This document shows, in pieces, positions 5,088-12,714 of a stretch of DNA of 43,985 bases. Location: IMG/VR virus record IMGVR_UViG_3300032086_001355, positions 1 through 43,985 of that record, one strand, 5' to 3'. A model generated the notes under the pieces. That model ran no database searches. It had not been told where the DNA came from and saw nothing but the letters and a program-made list of their open reading frames with translations. Source of the stretch: a virus. Within the stretch, counting starts at the first letter, position 1; the number at the start of each line of letters is the position of its first letter. A program made the translations under genes and the position numbers.

Positions 5088-7508
5088 ATGACTGAACGTC
5101 AAGAGATGAGAGAATTAACCCAGTTAGATGAAGGTGTTAGAAGGTATCACCGTGAGGTTAGCAAGCAGGGTGCCGGAGAGACTACTGCTGGACTGGGTCT
5201 TGTGTATGTAGGGATGAAGGCATTGATCCCTGCCATCGAAGGGAACATTGCCCGCCTTGAGGAGGGAGGCAACGGCAACCTGCCATCGCAGGTACCACTG
5301 GCCTATCAGTACATGGTAGGCATGAAGGCAGATGCCATCGCATACATCGCAAGCAAGGTGGTGGTGTCGGCATCCGTGAACCGAGGCAAGCTGACCCGTA
5401 CCGCAATGCAGATTGCGAACCTGATCGAGGAGGACTACAGGTTCGAGGAACTGGAGCAGGCTGAACCTGCGCTGGCCAACAGCATGAGCAAGAAGGCGCA
5501 ACGCTGGAGCAGTAGCGGGGCACGTCGTCGCATCATGCGCAAGGCGGCACAGGTGGCAGGCATAGCCACGATGGGCTGGACTGAGGCTGAGAAACTGAAG
5601 CTGGGTGTCAAGCTGGTCGAGTTGTACATCGAGACAACGGGGCTGGCGCAGCTGGTCGAGACACAAGAGGGCAAGATGACCTTCAAGTTGATCGAGATGA
5701 CTGAGCTGGCAGCCGAGCGTCTGGCCTCACGACACGCAAGCCTTGAAGGTGAGCGTCCAGTGAACAAGCCGATGATCGCGCCGCCTAAACCGTGGACCTC
5801 ACCGATCTCGGGTGGGTACCTGACACCACGCATGAAGACTGACTTGGTGCGTGGCGTAGGGCAGGCCACACGTGACGAGGTGTTCAGCTGTGACATGCCG
5901 GAGGTGTACGCCGCAGTCAACAGGGTGCAGGCTACACCTTGGCGCATCAACGTGGGTGTACTCGACACCATGCAGGCAGTGTTCGACGAGGGTGGTACTC
6001 TCGGTGGCCTGCCGCAGGCTGACGACATGGCACTGCCCGAGCGGCCCGAGAGTATCGACCGCAAGTGCAGTCCTGATGACATGCCCGAGGACATGTGTGC
6101 CACGTTCAACGAGTGGAAGCAGGCAGCACGTGAGGTGCATGAGTTCAACGGTCAGCTTAAGAGCAAGCGACTGGCACTCATCACCAAGCTGAACATGGCA
6201 CAGGACGTGCGAGATGAGGAGTCGATCTGGTTCCCGCACTCGCTGGACTTCCGTGGCCGTGTGTACTCCATGACGACCGAGCTGTCACCGCAGGGTGATG
6301 ACATTGCCAAGAGCCTGATTGAATTCGGCAACGGCAAGGCACTCGGTGAGACTGGTGGTTACTGGCTGGCTGTACATATCGCCAACCTGTTCGGTGTCGA
6401 CAAGGTATCGTTCGATGACCGGGTGGAGTGGACGGTGACGCAGTCGGACAAGCTGGTCGAGTCTGCGATGAACCCGCTCGATGGCGACAGGTTCTGGGCC
6501 AAGGCCGATGACCCGTGGTGTGCGCTGGCCGCATGCTTCGAGTGGGCTGGCTTCCAGATCGAGGGTGATGACTACGTGTCTCACCTGCCCATCGCAATGG
6601 ACGGGTCATGCTCTGGCATCCAGCACTTCAGTGCCATGCTGAGGGATGCGGAGGGTGGACGTGCTGTCAACCTGACCAACCTCGACCAGCCCTCGGACAT
6701 CTACACTGAGGTGTTGTACGTGGTGCAGGATATGTTGGCAGAAAATTCTGACCCGCTTGCTAAGGTGTGGATGGACAAGGTGGATCGCAAGATCGTCAAG
6801 CGTCCGTGCATGACCTTCGCGTACTCGGTGACGAGCGTCGGGATCAGGGATCAGATCGCCAGTGAGATGCGCAAGCAGACTGACGGTCAGTACCTGCCGG
6901 GGCATGAGAACTGGCAGGCTGCCATGTTCCTCGCACCCATCGTCGAGGCTGCCATCAGGCAGGTGGTCAAGCGTGCAGCTGAGGCTATGGACTGGCTCAA
7001 GCTGGCGGCCAAGGCACTCACCGCCGAGGAGATACCTACATCTTGGGTGACTCCACTGGGATTCCCGGTAGTCCAGCCGTACCGCAAGGCCAAGGGTCAG
7101 CTGTTCAAGGTCTGGTTCCAAGGCCAGCGCATCAGGCTGACGCTGAGGGTGGAGAGCAGGACCATCGACGGACGCAAGCAAGCGTCGAGTGTGGCACCCA
7201 ACTTCGTACACTCACTGGATGCTACCCATCTGATGATGGTGGTGAACAGGTTGTACGACGAGGGCATCACACCCAACACGGCCATGATCCATGACTCGTT
7301 CGGAGTCCATGCCTGTGACGTGGATGAGCTGCACTACGTGATACGTGATGAGTTCATCAAGCTGTACTCGGAGGACATCCTCACCCGTACCTACCAGTCA
7401 ACACTGCTGGCACTGCCGGGTGACAAGTGGCCTGACCTGCCGACACCACCGGAAGCGGGCGACCTGAACCTTGAGGAGGTGCGTGATGCCGACTTCTTCT
7501 TCGCCTAA
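5088..7508 (+). CDS. single-subunit DNA-directed RNA polymerase (T7 gp1-like)
   Basis: T7-family RNA polymerase that transcribes the phage middle and late genes. At 806 residues it is shorter than T7's 883. Motif A is DGSCSGIQHFSAMLRD with catalytic Asp505; motif B is KRPCMTFAYS with Lys571 and Tyr579, the same spacing as T7 Lys631/Tyr639; motif C is HDSFG with catalytic Asp736. The specificity-loop region lies between PYRKAKGQ and APNFVHS and differs fully from T7, so its promoter will differ. The protein ends in DADFFFA, matching the conserved aromatic foot. It is the first large gene after the early block. Confidence 0.98.
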   Translation: MTERQEMRELTQLDEGVRRYHREVSKQGAGETTAGLGLVYVGMKALIPAIEGNIARLEEGGNGNLPSQVPLAYQYMVGMKADAIAYIASKVVVSASVNRGKLTRTAMQIANLIEEDYRFEELEQAEPALANSMSKKAQRWSSSGARRRIMRKAAQVAGIATMGWTEAEKLKLGVKLVELYIETTGLAQLVETQEGKMTFKLIEMTELAAERLASRHASLEGERPVNKPMIAPPKPWTSPISGGYLTPRMKTDLVRGVGQATRDEVFSCDMPEVYAAVNRVQATPWRINVGVLDTMQAVFDEGGTLGGLPQADDMALPERPESIDRKCSPDDMPEDMCATFNEWKQAAREVHEFNGQLKSKRLALITKLNMAQDVRDEESIWFPHSLDFRGRVYSMTTELSPQGDDIAKSLIEFGNGKALGETGGYWLAVHIANLFGVDKVSFDDRVEWTVTQSDKLVESAMNPLDGDRFWAKADDPWCALAACFEWAGFQIEGDDYVSHLPIAMDGSCSGIQHFSAMLRDAEGGRAVNLTNLDQPSDIYTEVLYVVQDMLAENSDPLAKVWMDKVDRKIVKRPCMTFAYSVTSVGIRDQIASEMRKQTDGQYLPGHENWQAAMFLAPIVEAAIRQVVKRAAEAMDWLKLAAKALTAEEIPTSWVTPLGFPVVQPYRKAKGQLFKVWFQGQRIRLTLRVESRTIDGRKQASSVAPNFVHSLDATHLMMVVNRLYDEGITPNTAMIHDSFGVHACDVDELHYVIRDEFIKLYSEDILTRTYQSTLLALPGDKWPDLPTPPEAGDLNLEEVRDADFFFA

Positions 7509-7668
7509 GCGACCACTGGTACCAACGTACCGCATCGAACGCCAGCTGATTGCGGAGCATAACCTCCGCATGATGCGGGCACACTCAACCTACGAGGGGC
7601 AGCCGATCTGTCCCGACTGTTACAAACCACACACTGATGGAGAACTATCATGCGCAACGAAACGATGA
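7486..7668 (+). CDS. small protein, 60 aa, with a CxxC pair
   Basis: ATG at 7486 lies inside the last codons of the RNA polymerase gene, preceded by TTGAGGAGG (7471-7479), the strongest ribosome binding site in the area. The N-terminus is Ser/Pro-rich and basic; the C-terminal half has CPDC and a later Cys, a possible single-zinc site. It overlaps the next gene by 19 bases. No family recognised. Confidence 0.65.
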   Translation: MPTSSSPKRPLVPTYRIERQLIAEHNLRMMRAHSTYEGQPICPDCYKPHTDGELSCATKR

Positions 7669-7823
7669 ACACCAAGAACACCTACCGTACCGACTGCATG
7701 CGTCGGGTCAAGGGCGAGGACGGCAAGCTGTCCGTCAAGCGTTGGGTTGAGGACCGTGCTGTGTCCGCTACCCTCACCACGCACGAGGGGGGTGTCTTCT
7801 ACAAGGGGGCACGCATCGCGTGA
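7650..7823 (+). CDS. small basic protein, 57 aa, unknown function
   Basis: ATG at 7650 is preceded by GGAGAA (7640-7645). The product (MRNETMNTKNTYRTD..., ending YKGARIA) is basic, strand-rich in its C-terminal half and has one Cys. The stop overlaps the next GTG start. Similar very small proteins sit behind the RNA polymerase gene in many T7-like phages, where they are mostly uncharacterised. Confidence 0.6.
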   Translation: MRNETMNTKNTYRTDCMRRVKGEDGKLSVKRWVEDRAVSATLTTHEGGVFYKGARIA

Positions 7824-7963
7824 GGAGGTGGCAGGTGTACGTGTGGACCACGTCGGGTGCAGGGTGGGCAGTCATAGCCTACCTTGCCGACAGCGTGGAA
7901 GCTGGACTGGCTGCCGTCCTGTGCCTTGGGATGGCGGCAGTCTGGAATGAGTTCGTTGACTGA
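7820..7963 (+). CDS. small membrane protein, 47 aa
   Basis: GTG at 7820 overlaps the preceding TGA; the ribosome binding signal must lie inside the upstream gene, so coupled translation is likely. After a basic N-terminus (MRRWQVYVW) there are one long or two short hydrophobic segments (about residues 14-41), rich in Ala, Val and Leu. It probably sits in the inner membrane. Function unknown. Confidence 0.55.
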   Translation: MRRWQVYVWTTSGAGWAVIAYLADSVEAGLAAVLCLGMAAVWNEFVD

Positions 7964-8156
7964 CCTCACGTGGCTCAATGTGTACAACGCATGCACGGCG
8001 CGGATGCAGGAGGGCACGTGGCAGCCCCATGCACCATTCGATTTGAAGGGGGGGCCAACCCCAGAACAGAGGAAACGGAATGAACAGAGACAAGATGATA
8101 GGCATGGCAGCCACTCACCCGGCAGCCATGAGACAGGCAATGTACAAGGTGATTGA
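7947..8156 (+). CDS. small protein, 69 aa, read through a hairpin repeat
   Basis: ATG at 7947 overlaps the end of the preceding gene. The first 35 residues look like an ordinary small protein (MSSLTDLTWLNVYNACTA). The frame then runs through the G7 repeat, which encodes GGPTPE, and continues 77 bases into the next gene in another frame with low-complexity polar residues. The original stop was probably lost when the repeat arose, or the tail is not meaningful. The ribosome binding site is weak. Confidence 0.45.
   Translation: MSSLTDLTWLNVYNACTARMQEGTWQPHAPFDLKGGPTPEQRKRNEQRQDDRHGSHSPGSHETGNVQGD
8048..8066 (+). repeat. G7-CCAA-C4 hairpin repeat, copy 3
   Basis: Seven G, CCAA, four C, AGAA, at the 3' part of the frame starting at 7947 and 14 bases before the ATG at 8080. 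Identical in its core to copies 1 and 2. Confidence 0.85.
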
Positions 8157-8352
8157 CCGGACGCAGGACAGACCCGAGGTGCAGGTGCAAGCCATTGCGA
8201 TGGCGCTCGTAGCTACATGCGAGGCACTGGACATCGACATCAAGGACCTGCTCAACACGGTGGAGATAATGAAGAACGACCTCGACGGTGCGTTCACGTC
8301 CACCTTCACTGCGCTTCGAGCGTACGCACGCAACGAGATCGGAGGGAGATAA
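8080..8352 (+). CDS. helical protein, 90 aa, unknown function
   Basis: ATG at 8080 follows AGAGGAAACGGA. The protein is almost all helix (MYKVIDRTQDRPEVQVQA; CEALDIDIKDLLNTVE), soluble and neutral. Its stop overlaps the next start (TAATG). It lies in the block leading to the single-stranded DNA binding protein, so a replication-time role is plausible, but no family is recognised. Confidence 0.75.
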   Translation: MNRDKMIGMAATHPAAMRQAMYKVIDRTQDRPEVQVQAIAMALVATCEALDIDIKDLLNTVEIMKNDLDGAFTSTFTALRAYARNEIGGR

Positions 8353-8492
8353 TGACCACACTTGAGAGAGCAAAGCATGAGTACGCTGAGACAGGTACGA
8401 TATGCACGGACACTTACATGGCCCTGAACAATGAGGGTTTCAACGCCGACATCGTGTTGGCACAACTCGCAGGAGAGATCGACAATGGCTAA
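8352..8492 (+). CDS. small protein, 46 aa, unknown function
   Basis: ATG at 8352 overlaps the previous TAA, with GGAGGGAG at 8341-8348. The protein is acidic and helical (MTTLERAKHEYAETG; ADIVLAQLAGEIDNG) and overlaps the SSB gene start by eight bases. This tight coupling suggests co-expression with SSB. No motif recognised. Confidence 0.65.
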   Translation: MTTLERAKHEYAETGTICTDTYMALNNEGFNADIVLAQLAGEIDNG

Positions 8493-9123
8493 ACGTAGCT
8501 ACCCCAAAATCACCACACCTCGTGGTGTCCTTGTGTACCCACACTTGGTTGAGCCTGACACGAAGTTCGTAAAGCCAGACGGCGAGTACCACACGAAGTT
8601 CGCATTGCAGGCAGACAGTGAGGAAGCAGCAGTCCTCACGAACAAGCTCGATGAGATCATGGAAGCGTACATCGAGGAGAACCCGGACGAGTTGAACGCA
8701 GCCAAGCTGAAGAAGGCGCTGCGTGCTGACCTGTACGAGGAGGAAGTGGATGACGAGGGCGAGGAGACTGGCCGCATCATCTTCAAGTTCAAGCTGAAGG
8801 CCAAGGTCGTGACGAAGAACAAGTCATGGGACCAGAAACCTCGGCTGTTCGACGGCAACGCGCAGCCTGTGACGGGCGACGTGAACCCGTGGACTGGGAC
8901 GGAGGCGAAGATCAGCGCCGAGGTGTTCCCCTACTACATGGAAACGACCAAGTCTTTCGGTCTGTCACTCAGGTGTCAGGCAGTACAGATTCTGAAGCTC
9001 GTGTCCGGTGGTGGTGCATCAGCTGATGACTTCGGGTTCGGCGCGGAGGAGGATGCGTTCGTATCTGAGGCCAGTGCTGAAGGGTTCACGCCTGAGTCGG
9101 ATGAGGATGGCGAAGAATTCTAA
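8485..9123 (+). CDS. single-stranded DNA-binding protein (T7 gp2.5-like)
   Basis: ATG at 8485 follows AGGAGAG. The 212-residue protein (T7 gp2.5 has 232) has an OB-fold-like core with basic and aromatic strands (IIFKFKLKAKVVTKN; NPWTGTEAKISAEVFPYY). Its strongly acidic C-terminal tail ends in Phe (SDEDGEEF). That acidic tail with terminal Phe is the hallmark of gp2.5-type proteins and contacts DNA polymerase and helicase. It coats single-stranded DNA in replication and recombination. Neighbours are the resolvase and lysozyme genes, the T7 2.5-3-3.5 order. Confidence 0.88.
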   Translation: MAKRSYPKITTPRGVLVYPHLVEPDTKFVKPDGEYHTKFALQADSEEAAVLTNKLDEIMEAYIEENPDELNAAKLKKALRADLYEEEVDDEGEETGRIIFKFKLKAKVVTKNKSWDQKPRLFDGNAQPVTGDVNPWTGTEAKISAEVFPYYMETTKSFGLSLRCQAVQILKLVSGGGASADDFGFGAEEDAFVSEASAEGFTPESDEDGEEF

Positions 9124-9532
9124 CGTGACGTGGAGGGGTAAGCAGTCTTTCGAGATTGTCTTACCCTTCCCACCCACACCTGCCTCACGACCACGTGTCA
9201 CCAAGTGGGGTGCGTACTACGGCAAGACATACAAGGCGTACCGTGAACTCGCGGAACAGGCAATACCGGAGTCACGTCAGCCCGTGCTAACAGGCGCACT
9301 CAAGGCCACGATTGAATTCGTGTGTCACAAACCGAAGACAACGAAACGTACAGTACCGTTGGGCGACATCGACAACCACTGCAAGGCAGTACTCGATGCG
9401 ATCACGGGTAAGAAACCCAACTTCAAGATGTACTGGGTGGACGACGACCAGATCACAGAGCTGTACGCATTGAAACGCTGGCCCTCACCGGGTGAGCAAC
9501 CACACACAAGGATCAAAGTTGAGACAATATGA
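9107..9532 (+). CDS. RusA-like Holliday junction resolvase
   Basis: The 141-residue product has the RusA-family arrangement: an N-terminal P-F-P-P-T-P-x-x-R-P-R-V segment, then GDIDNHCKAVLDAI with Asp87, Asp89 and Asp97, and VDDDQI with Asp113 as further candidate metal ligand. RusA enzymes cut four-way DNA junctions as dimers. It occupies the slot of T7 endonuclease I (gp3), which also resolves junctions but is unrelated, so this is a functional replacement. The start is uncertain: ATG 9107 is chosen, while ATG 9101 and GTG 9125 are alternatives. It overlaps the SSB and amidase genes. Confidence 0.85.
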   Translation: MAKNSNVTWRGKQSFEIVLPFPPTPASRPRVTKWGAYYGKTYKAYRELAEQAIPESRQPVLTGALKATIEFVCHKPKTTKRTVPLGDIDNHCKAVLDAITGKKPNFKMYWVDDDQITELYALKRWPSPGEQPHTRIKVETI

Positions 9533-9978
9533 ACTGGAAGAAGCTGAAGGCAGTGGACTACATCGTGATCCATTGTTCAGCAACGAAGGAAGACCAGAAC
9601 TTCACAGTCGAGGACATACGGAGGTGGCACAGACAGAAAGGATGGATGGATGTCGGCTACCACTTCGTGATAACTCGGGACGGGGAAGTACAGAAGGGTC
9701 GACCTCACGATGTTCCCGGCGCACACGTGCGTGGTTTCAACCACATCAGCCTCGGCATCTGCTTGGTTGGTGGGGTGGAATCTGACGGGAAGACACCCGA
9801 GAGTAACTACACTGCCTTTCAATGGAAGGCACTCGAATCATTGGTCAAGGACCTGCGCAACCTATACCCGGACGCTACTGTGCTGGGACACAGGGACATG
9901 CCCAATGTAAACAAGGCGTGCCCGTCATTCGATGTTCTGGAATGGTGGAGCAAAGTGGGGGGCCAACCCCAGAACTGA
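9529..9978 (+). CDS. N-acetylmuramoyl-L-alanine amidase (T7 lysozyme, gp3.5-like)
   Basis: The 149-residue protein matches T7 lysozyme in length (151). Zinc ligands are His15 (VIHCSAT), His121 and Cys131 (GHRDMPNVNKACPSFD); Tyr44 (GYHF) and Lys129 correspond to the catalytic Tyr and Lys. It cleaves the amide between MurNAc and L-Ala in peptidoglycan and, as in T7, may bind and inhibit the phage RNA polymerase; the second role is known for the family, not shown here. ATG overlaps the previous stop. The last six residues (GGQPQN) are encoded by the hairpin repeat at 9957. Confidence 0.95.
   Translation: MNWKKLKAVDYIVIHCSATKEDQNFTVEDIRRWHRQKGWMDVGYHFVITRDGEVQKGRPHDVPGAHVRGFNHISLGICLVGGVESDGKTPESNYTAFQWKALESLVKDLRNLYPDATVLGHRDMPNVNKACPSFDVLEWWSKVGGQPQN
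9957..9974 (+). repeat. G6-CCAA-C4 hairpin repeat, copy 4
   Basis: Six G, CCAA, four C, AGAA. It differs from the other copies by one G and lies inside the 3' end of the lysozyme gene, supplying its last codons and running up to the stop codon. The tract length therefore sets the reading frame of the C-terminus. Confidence 0.85.
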
Positions 9979-10003
9979 TGAAACATTTCTTGAGGAGAGA
10001 AAC

Positions 10004-10315
10004 ATGAGTAACACAGCAAGACAACTGCAAGCACTGGACCTGTACGCTGAGTACGCAATCCTTCGGGACTACCTGCTCACGCAGACACGGTACGTGACAC
10101 AGTCCGAGATCACTCACGTGACTGGCCTGTCAGGTGTGAAGACCCGACAGATTTGTAACGCTTACCCGTGCCTCGCTATTGGTACGACCGAGGGTTACAA
10201 GCTGGCACGCTACGCCTCGAAGGCAGAGGTACAGCATGCCGCATCAACCCTGATGAACCGCAGCATCAAGATGTTGCAACGTGCGCAAGCACTGTCCGGG
10301 TTGCTGGCGCGATGA
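10004..10315 (+). CDS. helix-turn-helix-like protein, 103 aa
   Basis: ATG at 10004 has TGAGGAGAG at 9991-9999. Residues about 30-55 (YVTQSEITHVTGLSGVKTRQ) have the turn and spacing of a winged or plain helix-turn-helix, with flanking helices and a basic C-terminus. Probably DNA-binding, either regulatory or an accessory to the adjacent primase-helicase. The exact family is not recognised. The stop overlaps the next ATG. Confidence 0.65.
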   Translation: MSNTARQLQALDLYAEYAILRDYLLTQTRYVTQSEITHVTGLSGVKTRQICNAYPCLAIGTTEGYKLARYASKAEVQHAASTLMNRSIKMLQRAQALSGLLAR

Positions 10316-10461
10316 GGTCGGCGTTCTTGGGTGCTGTATTGGCTAACCCCACGCACCCACTCGTCCCCGCAATCAAGCGGGCCATGAAGCAGAAGCAGAA
10401 AGCATACGGTGGATGGACCACCAACGCGAGAGGAGTGTCACGTGGGAAACGCAGTCGCTAA
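10312..10461 (+). CDS. small basic protein, 49 aa
   Basis: ATG at 10312 overlaps the upstream TGA. The product is very basic (KRAMKQKQKAYGGW; RGVSRGKRSR) with a short hydrophobic N-terminus, which would suit nucleic-acid or ribosome contact. It overlaps the primase-helicase start by 20 bases and may be needed for coupling. Family unknown. Confidence 0.55.
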   Translation: MRSAFLGAVLANPTHPLVPAIKRAMKQKQKAYGGWTTNARGVSRGKRSR

Positions 10462-12073
10462 AGAACCTTGCCCTAAGTGCAGGGAGAACGGTGGTGACGA
10501 CAGCGGGGACAACCTCGCACGTTACGACGACGGAGGAGCGTACTGCTTTGCGTGTGGACACACGGAGCATGCGGAGGGTAGCACATCAGCTGCCCCTCGC
10601 AGTGCCCCGTCCAAGGCAAAGAGTCTGGTCGAGTTCGAGATCAGGCCGCTACTCAAACGCAAGATCAACGAGGAGACATGCAAGCATTTCAAGTACGGCA
10701 TTGGCGAGGTCAAGGGCGTACCAGTACACGTCGCGAACTACTGCGACAGCAACGGTAAGGTCGTAGCGCAGAAGATACGCGATGCGAAGAAGAACTTCAT
10801 GTTCGCAGGTGAGCCGAAGAAGGCCGAGCTATTCGGTCAGCATCTCTGGCGTGACGGTGGCCGCATGGTTGTCATCACGGAGGGAGAGATCGACGCACTC
10901 ACAGTGAGCATGTTGCAGAACAACAAGTGGCCTGTGGTCAGCGTGCCCAACGGTGCGCAGGGTGCGGCCAAGAGTGTAGCGAAGGCAAGCGAGTGGTTGG
11001 AATCGTTCGACAAGGTGATCTTCATGTTCGACATGGATGAGCCGGGTCGTACAGCTGCGAGCGAGTGTGCTGCCATGCTGTCACCGGGCAAGGCATTCAT
11101 TGCCAGCCTGCCACTGAAGGATGCGAACGAGTGCATGCTACAGGGCAAGGGCAAGGATGTGATTGATGCCATGTGGAACGCGAAGGCGTACCGCCCGGAT
11201 GGTGTCATCGACATCAGCGACGTGACTGACAAGGCATGTCAGGACATAGAGGTTGGCAGACCGTGGCCTTGGGCTTCCCTGACTGAGCGTACGTATGGCC
11301 GCCGCATCGGTGAACTGTACGGGTTCGGTGGAGGCACAGGCTGCGGTAAGTCGACGGTGTTCAAGCAGATCGCGAAGCACATCATCGAGACAGAGAACCT
11401 GCCCGTTGGACTCATCATGCTTGAAGAACCACCGAGCATGACGGCGAAGACGATAGCAGGCATGATGATGGGCAAGCGTGTGCATGTGCCCAACGTGGAG
11501 TACGACAGGCAGGAGCTACGAGATACCTTGGAGTCATTGGGTGGACGTGTGTTCTTGTACGATCACTTCGGCTCGATGTCGTTCGATGTCATCAAGCAGA
11601 AGATCAGGTACATGGTACGTGCGCTGGGTGTGAAGGACATCTTCCTTGACCACCTGACTGCACTGGCCGCAGCTATCGACACGGATGAACGCAAGGCTAT
11701 CGACGCAATCATGGCCGAGCTGTCCTCCCTGTGTCAGGAGCTGGAGTGTACCATCTACTACGTGTCGCACCTGACCACACCCGAGGGCAAGGCGCACGAG
11801 GAAGGCGGGCGTGTCTTGGAGAAACAGTTCCGAGGCTCACGTTCCATTGCCTACTGGTCGCACTTCCTGTTCGGGATCGAGAGGGACAAGCAAGATGAAG
11901 AAGGAGTTACAGTGTTCCGTGTGCTTAAGGACCGTTACACAGGTGACGCAGCGGGGTTGCGGTTTGGACTACGGTACGACACCGCAACGGGGGTGCTTGA
12001 AGAATGTCCGATACCTGAGGGCAAGTCTGGCAAAGCACACGGATTCGATGTGGAATTGGATGGAGAGTATTGA
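10442..12073 (+). CDS. DNA primase-helicase (T7 gp4-like)
   Basis: GTG at 10442 follows GAGAGGAG. The 543 residues carry, in order: an N-terminal zinc finger (CPKC near residue 10, CFAC near residue 35); a TOPRIM primase domain (TEGEID near 145, FMFDMDEPG near 195); and a RecA-like helicase with Walker A GGGTGCGKST near 300, Walker B IFLDH near 400, and the H4-type FRGSRSIAYW. It unwinds the fork and makes primers. T7 gp4 has 566 residues. No internal short-form start was sought in detail. Confidence 0.96.
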   Translation: MGNAVAKEPCPKCRENGGDDSGDNLARYDDGGAYCFACGHTEHAEGSTSAAPRSAPSKAKSLVEFEIRPLLKRKINEETCKHFKYGIGEVKGVPVHVANYCDSNGKVVAQKIRDAKKNFMFAGEPKKAELFGQHLWRDGGRMVVITEGEIDALTVSMLQNNKWPVVSVPNGAQGAAKSVAKASEWLESFDKVIFMFDMDEPGRTAASECAAMLSPGKAFIASLPLKDANECMLQGKGKDVIDAMWNAKAYRPDGVIDISDVTDKACQDIEVGRPWPWASLTERTYGRRIGELYGFGGGTGCGKSTVFKQIAKHIIETENLPVGLIMLEEPPSMTAKTIAGMMMGKRVHVPNVEYDRQELRDTLESLGGRVFLYDHFGSMSFDVIKQKIRYMVRALGVKDIFLDHLTALAAAIDTDERKAIDAIMAELSSLCQELECTIYYVSHLTTPEGKAHEEGGRVLEKQFRGSRSIAYWSHFLFGIERDKQDEEGVTVFRVLKDRYTGDAAGLRFGLRYDTATGVLEECPIPEGKSGKAHGFDVELDGEY

Positions 12074-12255
12074 TGAACGAGACAGTGATTAAGATACTGC
12101 AAGACAAGATCGAGGCGAAGCAGAACAGCCTCGCGTACCACCAACAGGAGGCGAAGGACTACCGTGCGTTGGTACGTGCCGAGAACGCGCAGGTCAAACA
12201 GCTGAAGCAAGAGATTGCTGACATGCAGGAGGTACTCAACGATGCTGCCGACTGA
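12073..12255 (+). CDS. small coiled-coil protein, 60 aa
   Basis: ATG at 12073 overlaps the upstream stop (TGATG), with TGGAGAG upstream. The whole protein is one amphipathic helix with heptads (IKILQDKIEAKQNSLAYHQQ; VKQLKQEIADMQEVL), so a coiled-coil dimer is likely. It overlaps the next gene by 14 bases. Function unknown. Confidence 0.7.
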   Translation: MNETVIKILQDKIEAKQNSLAYHQQEAKDYRALVRAENAQVKQLKQEIADMQEVLNDAAD

Positions 12256-12538
12256 CGCGAAGGCACGTAAAGGCATCCCGATATACTCGGGGTGCATTGC
12301 CTACTTCCCCCTCGCACTGGCCGCAGTGGCCAAGCTGTCGAAGAAGGGGAACGACCAACACAATCCCGGCAAGCCCCTTCATTGGGACAGGGCAAAGTCA
12401 GGCGATGAACTTGATGCGCTGATGCGTCACGTCATCGACGGGGATTGGGATGCCGTAGCTTGGCGTGCCCTTGCCCACTTGCAGAAGGAACTGGAGAATG
12501 CAGACCAAGACGCAGTCGCTAATCGAAGCGACAACTAA
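12242..12538 (+). CDS. dATP/dGTP diphosphohydrolase-like protein (DUF5664 family)
   Basis: ATG at 12242 lies behind CAGGAGGTA (12226-12234). The 98-residue sequence carries the family landmarks RKGIPIYSG, YFPLALAAVAKLSKKGNDQH, KPLHWDRAKS and DALMRHVIDG, then the helix VAWRALAHLQKEL. Related all-helical MazG-type phage enzymes hydrolyse dNTPs to dNMP plus pyrophosphate and shape the nucleotide pool. In 2-aminoadenine phages a relative (MazZ) works with PurZ, but I see no purZ-like gene here. Placement next to the replication genes fits a nucleotide role. Confidence 0.8.
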   Translation: MLPTDAKARKGIPIYSGCIAYFPLALAAVAKLSKKGNDQHNPGKPLHWDRAKSGDELDALMRHVIDGDWDAVAWRALAHLQKELENADQDAVANRSDN

Positions 12539-12713
12539 CATCGGCGTAGGGTTCATCGTATCCGTGGGTGTGTGGCAGATACTTGCTACATACTACGGGT
12601 ACGACATGCCCTTGTCACGCAACTTGGAGATCACCACGATCTTCACGTTCGTGTCCATAGCACGGAGCTACATGTTCCGACGTTGGTTCAACTGGTTACA
12701 CCGAGGGAAGTAG
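12498..12713 (+). CDS. two-helix membrane protein (DUF7220-like), 71 aa
   Basis: ATG at 12498 overlaps the previous gene, with CTGGAG upstream. The pattern SLIEATTNIGVGF, a first membrane helix (about 16-34), a polar loop with RNLEI, a second helix (about 50-62) and a basic RSYMFRRWF end matches a phage membrane family often found among replication genes. Function unknown. The DNA polymerase ATG follows one base after its stop. Confidence 0.7.
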   Translation: MQTKTQSLIEATTNIGVGFIVSVGVWQILATYYGYDMPLSRNLEITTIFTFVSIARSYMFRRWFNWLHRGK

Positions 12714-12714
12714 C

